A DNA stretch of 64,000 bases from the NCBI GenBank assembly GCA_021307315.1, contig JAJSPD010000001.1, positions 868,001 to 932,000 on the forward strand, read 5' to 3'. Source of the stretch: Bisporella sp. PMI_857. Its lineage: Eukaryota > Ascomycota > Leotiomycetes > Helotiales > Helotiaceae. Made by a program: the position numbers and the translations under genes. This document shows positions 59,787 through 64,000 of the stretch, piece after piece (within the stretch, counting starts at the first letter, position 1; the number at the start of each line of letters is the position of its first letter). The notes beneath the pieces are model-generated. The model saw nothing but the letters and a program-made list of their open reading frames with translations. It made no database searches and was not told where the DNA came from.

Positions 59787-60618
59787 GAATATGCGCGGAT
59801 GGATGGTGAAAAGCTTAGTGTTTGCGTATGAACTGGGGTAGGCCTTTGAGGCGACCAAGGAGAAGGTAAACATAACGTATGCATATTTTAGCAGCTGTTC
59901 AGAGGAGTGGAATCGTGCTGAAGCTAGTTGCAGGTTGGTTGATTGAGGCGAATGGTGCGAGCGAGGTCTGCTCCTATCCTGCAAGAAGTCTTTGCTTAGA
60001 TTATGAAGCTAAGTGAGTATCAGGGCCACAAGAGGTGAATGCTCCAAGCCAAGAAACACAGTGAAAGTGCTGACAAAAGGATATAAAAGACAGTTATTTC
60101 AACAAAGAAACACATGGATCACTTTTCTGTGCCGGATATAACTAGATAGCCACCTATGAAATGATTCTCTAGCCCTTAGTCTTCCTTTCCATGGATGTAA
60201 TTCCATTGGTATCATGTCTTCATTTATGCTTAATTCCTAAGCTATTCATTATGTGCTAATTATAAGCAAATATAAGCCCAGGGTTGGGTAAAGCAGACCT
60301 GGAGCTAATGCCAGCCATATGCGATTCACTCCTGAAACTTACTCCATGATTGCCATGCTTGGCTGTGCCCCAAATCCTGACTTAAACTCCATGAGAACAA
60401 CGCGAAAGGGTGGCGATATGTGAGCTGGTGTACGAGAAAAAGCGATGAAGAGCGATTTCCATGAACAGAACGTTGTTTGTGTTCTTGGTTGCTTATCTTC
60501 TTCTCCGGTGGCCAATATGACGTTATTTAAAATGAACGAACGGAGCTGTCCAGAGTTGACTAGTTCAGCGTTAAGCCCCATAACATTGCTTGCCGATGAG
60601 CTGACGATTTTTTTTTCA
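59787..60618. other. convergent intergenic, 0.8 kb
   Basis: 3' flanks of the small membrane-protein gene and the RING gene. No gene seen. Confidence 0.55.
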
Positions 60619-62747
60619 TCACGCCTCGCTGGATGTAAGAGCGCCATTATTGTATGCGGATTGATTCCGAGTCATATTGAAGATAGCATCGTCCCGAGCC
60701 AATAAATGTGCCATCAAAGCAGGGTTCGGCGGCGAGACACCAGGAGGATCTCCGTGAATACGTCTATAATGGCTGCTTGCATGTCCGGGAGGAGGAAATC
60801 CAGCTCGGGCGTATTCCTCAGTATATGCGGCAGGGCTATGTATATCCGTCAGGGATTGTGAGGAAATTGGGGGAAGTCCACCACTGATAGTGTTAGAGTC
60901 GCCTGCTGGTGATGCTTCTTCAGGGGATGTATTTGCAGCGGTCGATATTTGAGGATTGGTGGTCCAGTAAGGTGCTCTATCGGAGCTCGTTCTTGGGTAG
61001 GTAGGTAAGAACGGGTAATTTGTACGTTGCTGAGAGTTTGAGGAAGCGGGCGTGAACCGTGCTGATCCCATTGAGTTAGGTCGACTGGGAGCATGCCTAA
61101 TGCGCGATGATCGCCGCGCCTGTGATTCACGAGGTGACATTCGACTACTGTTTGGTGTGTTGTCAGGTGGGGAAGACTGTGCTGAAGAGGTTTGGGGCTG
61201 TATTCTACTCTGGCTGGTGCTGTTCAGCGGGCTATGGCCACGAATCATCAGTATCATGAAAATAATTACAGATTAGATATTAGTACCTTTCATGGGATAG
61301 AGCTTCAGAGGACGGACTCTGGGTTGGAGGATTTCGCTCTGCACGTGCATATATCGCCGCTTGTTGTTGTTGCAGAAGAAGAAGTTGCTGTTGTTCCTGG
61401 AAGGTCAGACGGGCAAGAGTGTCTTTCCGTGTTGGGGGATCTGGCGATAATTTGTTGCGACAGTAAGGGCAAGTATCATTGTCTTCGAACCATTTCTTTA
61501 TGCATGCATCACCAAATACATGTTTGCACTTAGGTAAACGAAGTGGCTGTTCGGTGAGGCCATCCGGATTTTCAGCGCCTAAATCATTGTAGCAGATCAT
61601 GCAGCCTGCCTAAAGTTAGCAAACCGTAAGCTACAGCAGGATTAGATGAGGTGCAAAACAGCACTTTATTTAATATGTTGTTCTCAGACTCTACTGTCTT
61701 AATTTCTTCTTCTGTGTGGAGATCACCATGTCACTTACTCTTGTCTTCAAGGTCTTCAACTTTCACTTTTTCGAGTGCATCAATGATTGCTTCGGGAACG
61801 GCCGGCTTCTTTGTCGCCCTCACAGTTTGAAAGAATCTCCTTCTGTGATTCACCTCACCAAGACCATAATATGAACCGTATCCGGGTGCATAACGGCGCC
61901 CATACGGTTCACGTCCTCCAATTCCTAACCAATAACTATCTTCCTCATCGGAGTCGTAATTACTGCGTCTCCGTCTTGTTGGGCTTATACCATTTGCTGG
62001 CGAGTCCTGGTTGTTTGGAGCAACATCAAAGGAGCGTGAGGTCGAGGCTGTGGGTGCTACATAATGAATTAGTATTTCACTGGAGCCGAATAAGTAATTC
62101 TTACATGTGCGGAAATCTCGTGGCGTCCTTGGAGGTCTTGAAACGTGAGAACTGTTCGAATTATGCTGCTGTCTGCCTCCAAAGGGCATTGAACTTGGAA
62201 ATGGCCCTCGTGAATAGACGTTCCCGCTGGGACCAGTATGTAGCTGAGAATTATGCGAGTAGTTACCGCCAGCCGGAGGCATTTGGGAAGCCGTGTTTCT
62301 TCCAGTATTTGGCTCAGCTGTATTGGTATTACTCGTGGGGTTGAGGTAGGCCGGGTAGCCGCTAGGAAACATATTATGTCTTGCACCGTAGCTAGTACTA
62401 GGACCAGCGGCTGGTATGTAGCCCGTGTAATACCCAGAATATGCTGAGTTAGCCATGCCTTGATAGGTGGATTGTGCATCACCCAAACCATGCCATGCTA
62501 TGTCGTGCCTGGGAAAATTGCCCCATTGTGAATTGTGAGAGGAGGCTGCGAAGTGAGACCCACCATGCCCGTACCACGAATCGACATTGTAAACGGGATC
62601 ATAGTGGTGGCCTTCTCGAGAAGAGTACTGAAGTTGGCTGGATGGCAAGGAACCCTGACGTGGACGACTGATGTTTTGGCAGGGAGGGTTGTGGGGTTGG
62701 CTCTCGTCGTGGTCCATGGTATAATCCATCACACTAGTACCGTCCAT
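60619..62747 (-). CDS. RING-finger protein, probable E3 ubiquitin ligase
   Basis: Exons 62747-62105, 62056-61739, 61605-61287 and 61231-60619 give 630 residues in frame. The first 300 residues are Gly/Ser/Tyr/Asn-rich with many Tyr repeats (GYYTGYIPAAG) and a charged part (RRRRSNYDSDEEDSYW). A RING domain lies at about 322-369: CMICYNDLG, LPKCKHVFGDACIKKWF and DTCPYCRNKL. Ligands Cys322, Cys325, Cys347, His349, Cys355, Cys366 and Cys369 are visible, but the usual His or Cys between His349 and Cys355 (normally at 352) is Gly. A Gln-rich helix (FQEQQQLLLLQQQQAAIYA) follows, and then a Ser/Pro-rich tail. RING proteins recruit ubiquitin-conjugating enzymes; the target is unknown. Confidence 0.87.
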
Positions 62748-64000
62748 GCCGACCCCGCTTCGTCTCCAAGCAACTTCTTGAGACTGTTCAGCAGTAATTC
62801 ATACGCTTCTAGATGACAAGCTGTCGAATTATTGGTATATGATCAAGAGCGTCCTGGGATATTCTGCTGCCGCAGCTATCGTAGAAGACTTGCGTGACCA
62901 CGAATGATGAAGGCAGGGTACTTCATGTGGAGAGAGCGGCTCGTGGTCCAACACCTGGGACAAGATCGAGTTCACTTTTAAAGGTGCTGTGCTCGAGTGG
63001 TGCAGACTGGGATGGTATGGAATCCTAAGAATTGAGTCGGGTCACAATATAAACTCGTCACTGGAGGTGAGGCTTTGGTTATGAGAAGGGAGAATAATGG
63101 GTGGGAGGAGGCGGGTTATGTAGGTGCAGAGTGTAGTTGGGTTTCGTGACTACTCGTAGGGTTTGCCCATGTGGTGTGGGCATGGACTGCGTCTTGCTTG
63201 ATTCGATACAGGAATGGGAATCGGTGGGGTAAGGCACGGTTTTACGGTTGCGGTAGGCCCTTGGAGCTGAAACTGAATTACAGAGTTGGCTTAAAATCAA
63301 ACCGAGGGTGGTGCAAAAAGTCGTCTACGTAAGGCCATGACCGACCTGACTGTGTGCTGCTGTAAGGGAATTCGTAAGGGAAATGAGCTTACCTGAAGCA
63401 GGAGGAAGGCACAAAAAGGCCAAACAGCCTGTGGACCTGGAACGGGTATGACTACGGATTTTCTTATTGTGTATAGTTTTTTTTTTTTTTAATTTTATTT
63501 TGATTCATTTCACCCAAAATAAAAAAGATATGATGCCGTATAGTAGATTAGTTGCTGTTGTATTCACCGTGAAGATAAATGAATGATTCAAGGACAAGGG
63601 AATATACACGTACCGCCAAGTTGGTGTCGAGTTGACATTAGTATCCCGCCTTGGATTATTCCCTACCTCTACTTACTTGCTGCTGACTTGATCTGGCTGG
63701 AATCCAAGCTAGCCAGCCAATACCTGTGCGAGACATTAGTCAAGCTTGGTCTTGTCCTCTATCACCATAAATATGGGTATTGTTTGCTCCCCCTCGTCCT
63801 CATATGATACCTGCTGTCTCTCTCCTCACCGACACTCCCATTACCTTGGACTGCTAACTATCTTCTTACCTTACTTGGCCCACTCTATATATACCAAGCT
63901 GTGCTCAGATCTGGTTTGGGGATCGATTGATAGCCAGCCAGCCAGCCTGTGATTAGGGAATTTGCCATTCCCGTCCCAAGCTATCACCCCGCGTCAGAGA
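62748..64000. other. upstream of the RING gene to window end
   Basis: No gene supported. It contains an uninterrupted T-run near 63477-63491, and CCAGCCAG-type short repeats near 63935-63950. Confidence 0.5.

Overview
The window reads as nuclear DNA of a filamentous ascomycete (Pezizomycotina). Genes lie on both strands and are interrupted by short introns of about 46-100 bp, with GT-AG borders and CTAAC-like branch sites. The gene set fits: PRP28, a fungal mitoribosomal protein, the pH-signalling arrestin palF/RIM8, an Msn2/Seb1-type stress factor, a delta-12 oleate desaturase, TVP38 and Zn(II)2Cys6 regulation. The moderate GC content and protein style suggest Leotiomycetes; that is only an inference. 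I found no rRNA, tRNA, CRISPR array or intact transposon.

Layout. 1-1428: 3' part of a coiled-coil protein gene that continues off the left edge. 2733-4037: BTB/POZ gene. 4038-11953: long gene-poor stretch with a hairpin-forming inverted repeat, leading into the upstream region of a Seb1/MsnA-type C2H2 factor (11954-13875). 14652-17266: DPH6-like diphthine-ammonia ligase. 18013-20493 and 20720-21387: PRP28 and mitoribosomal MRPL25 in a head-to-head pair. 23994-25463: oleate desaturase. 26131-28628: palF/RIM8. 30167-30958: MND1, whose first coding exon is only ATG.

About 31.2-40.7 kb looks accessory: a BNR-repeat (PF15892-like) protein with a GC-AG intron, a decayed short-chain dehydrogenase whose clear stops all fit CpA to TpA change (RIP-like), a cytochrome b2-type dehydrogenase, an alpha/beta hydrolase, and a Zn2Cys6 factor whose middle exon structure I could not close. 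Together they could be a small catabolic or secondary-metabolism locus.

From 42 kb on, housekeeping-like genes return: a CCCH/SMR-domain protein, TVP38, an uncharacterised protein with four Cys-Pro motifs resembling heme-regulatory motifs, a 1384-residue F-box protein ending in a CaaX box (CAVM), an orphan 496-residue protein, a small one-pass membrane protein whose frame holds one stop unless a 78-bp intron is removed, and a RING-finger protein with one unusual zinc-ligand position. Exon borders were read by eye; every joined model given as complete closes in frame with a length divisible by three.
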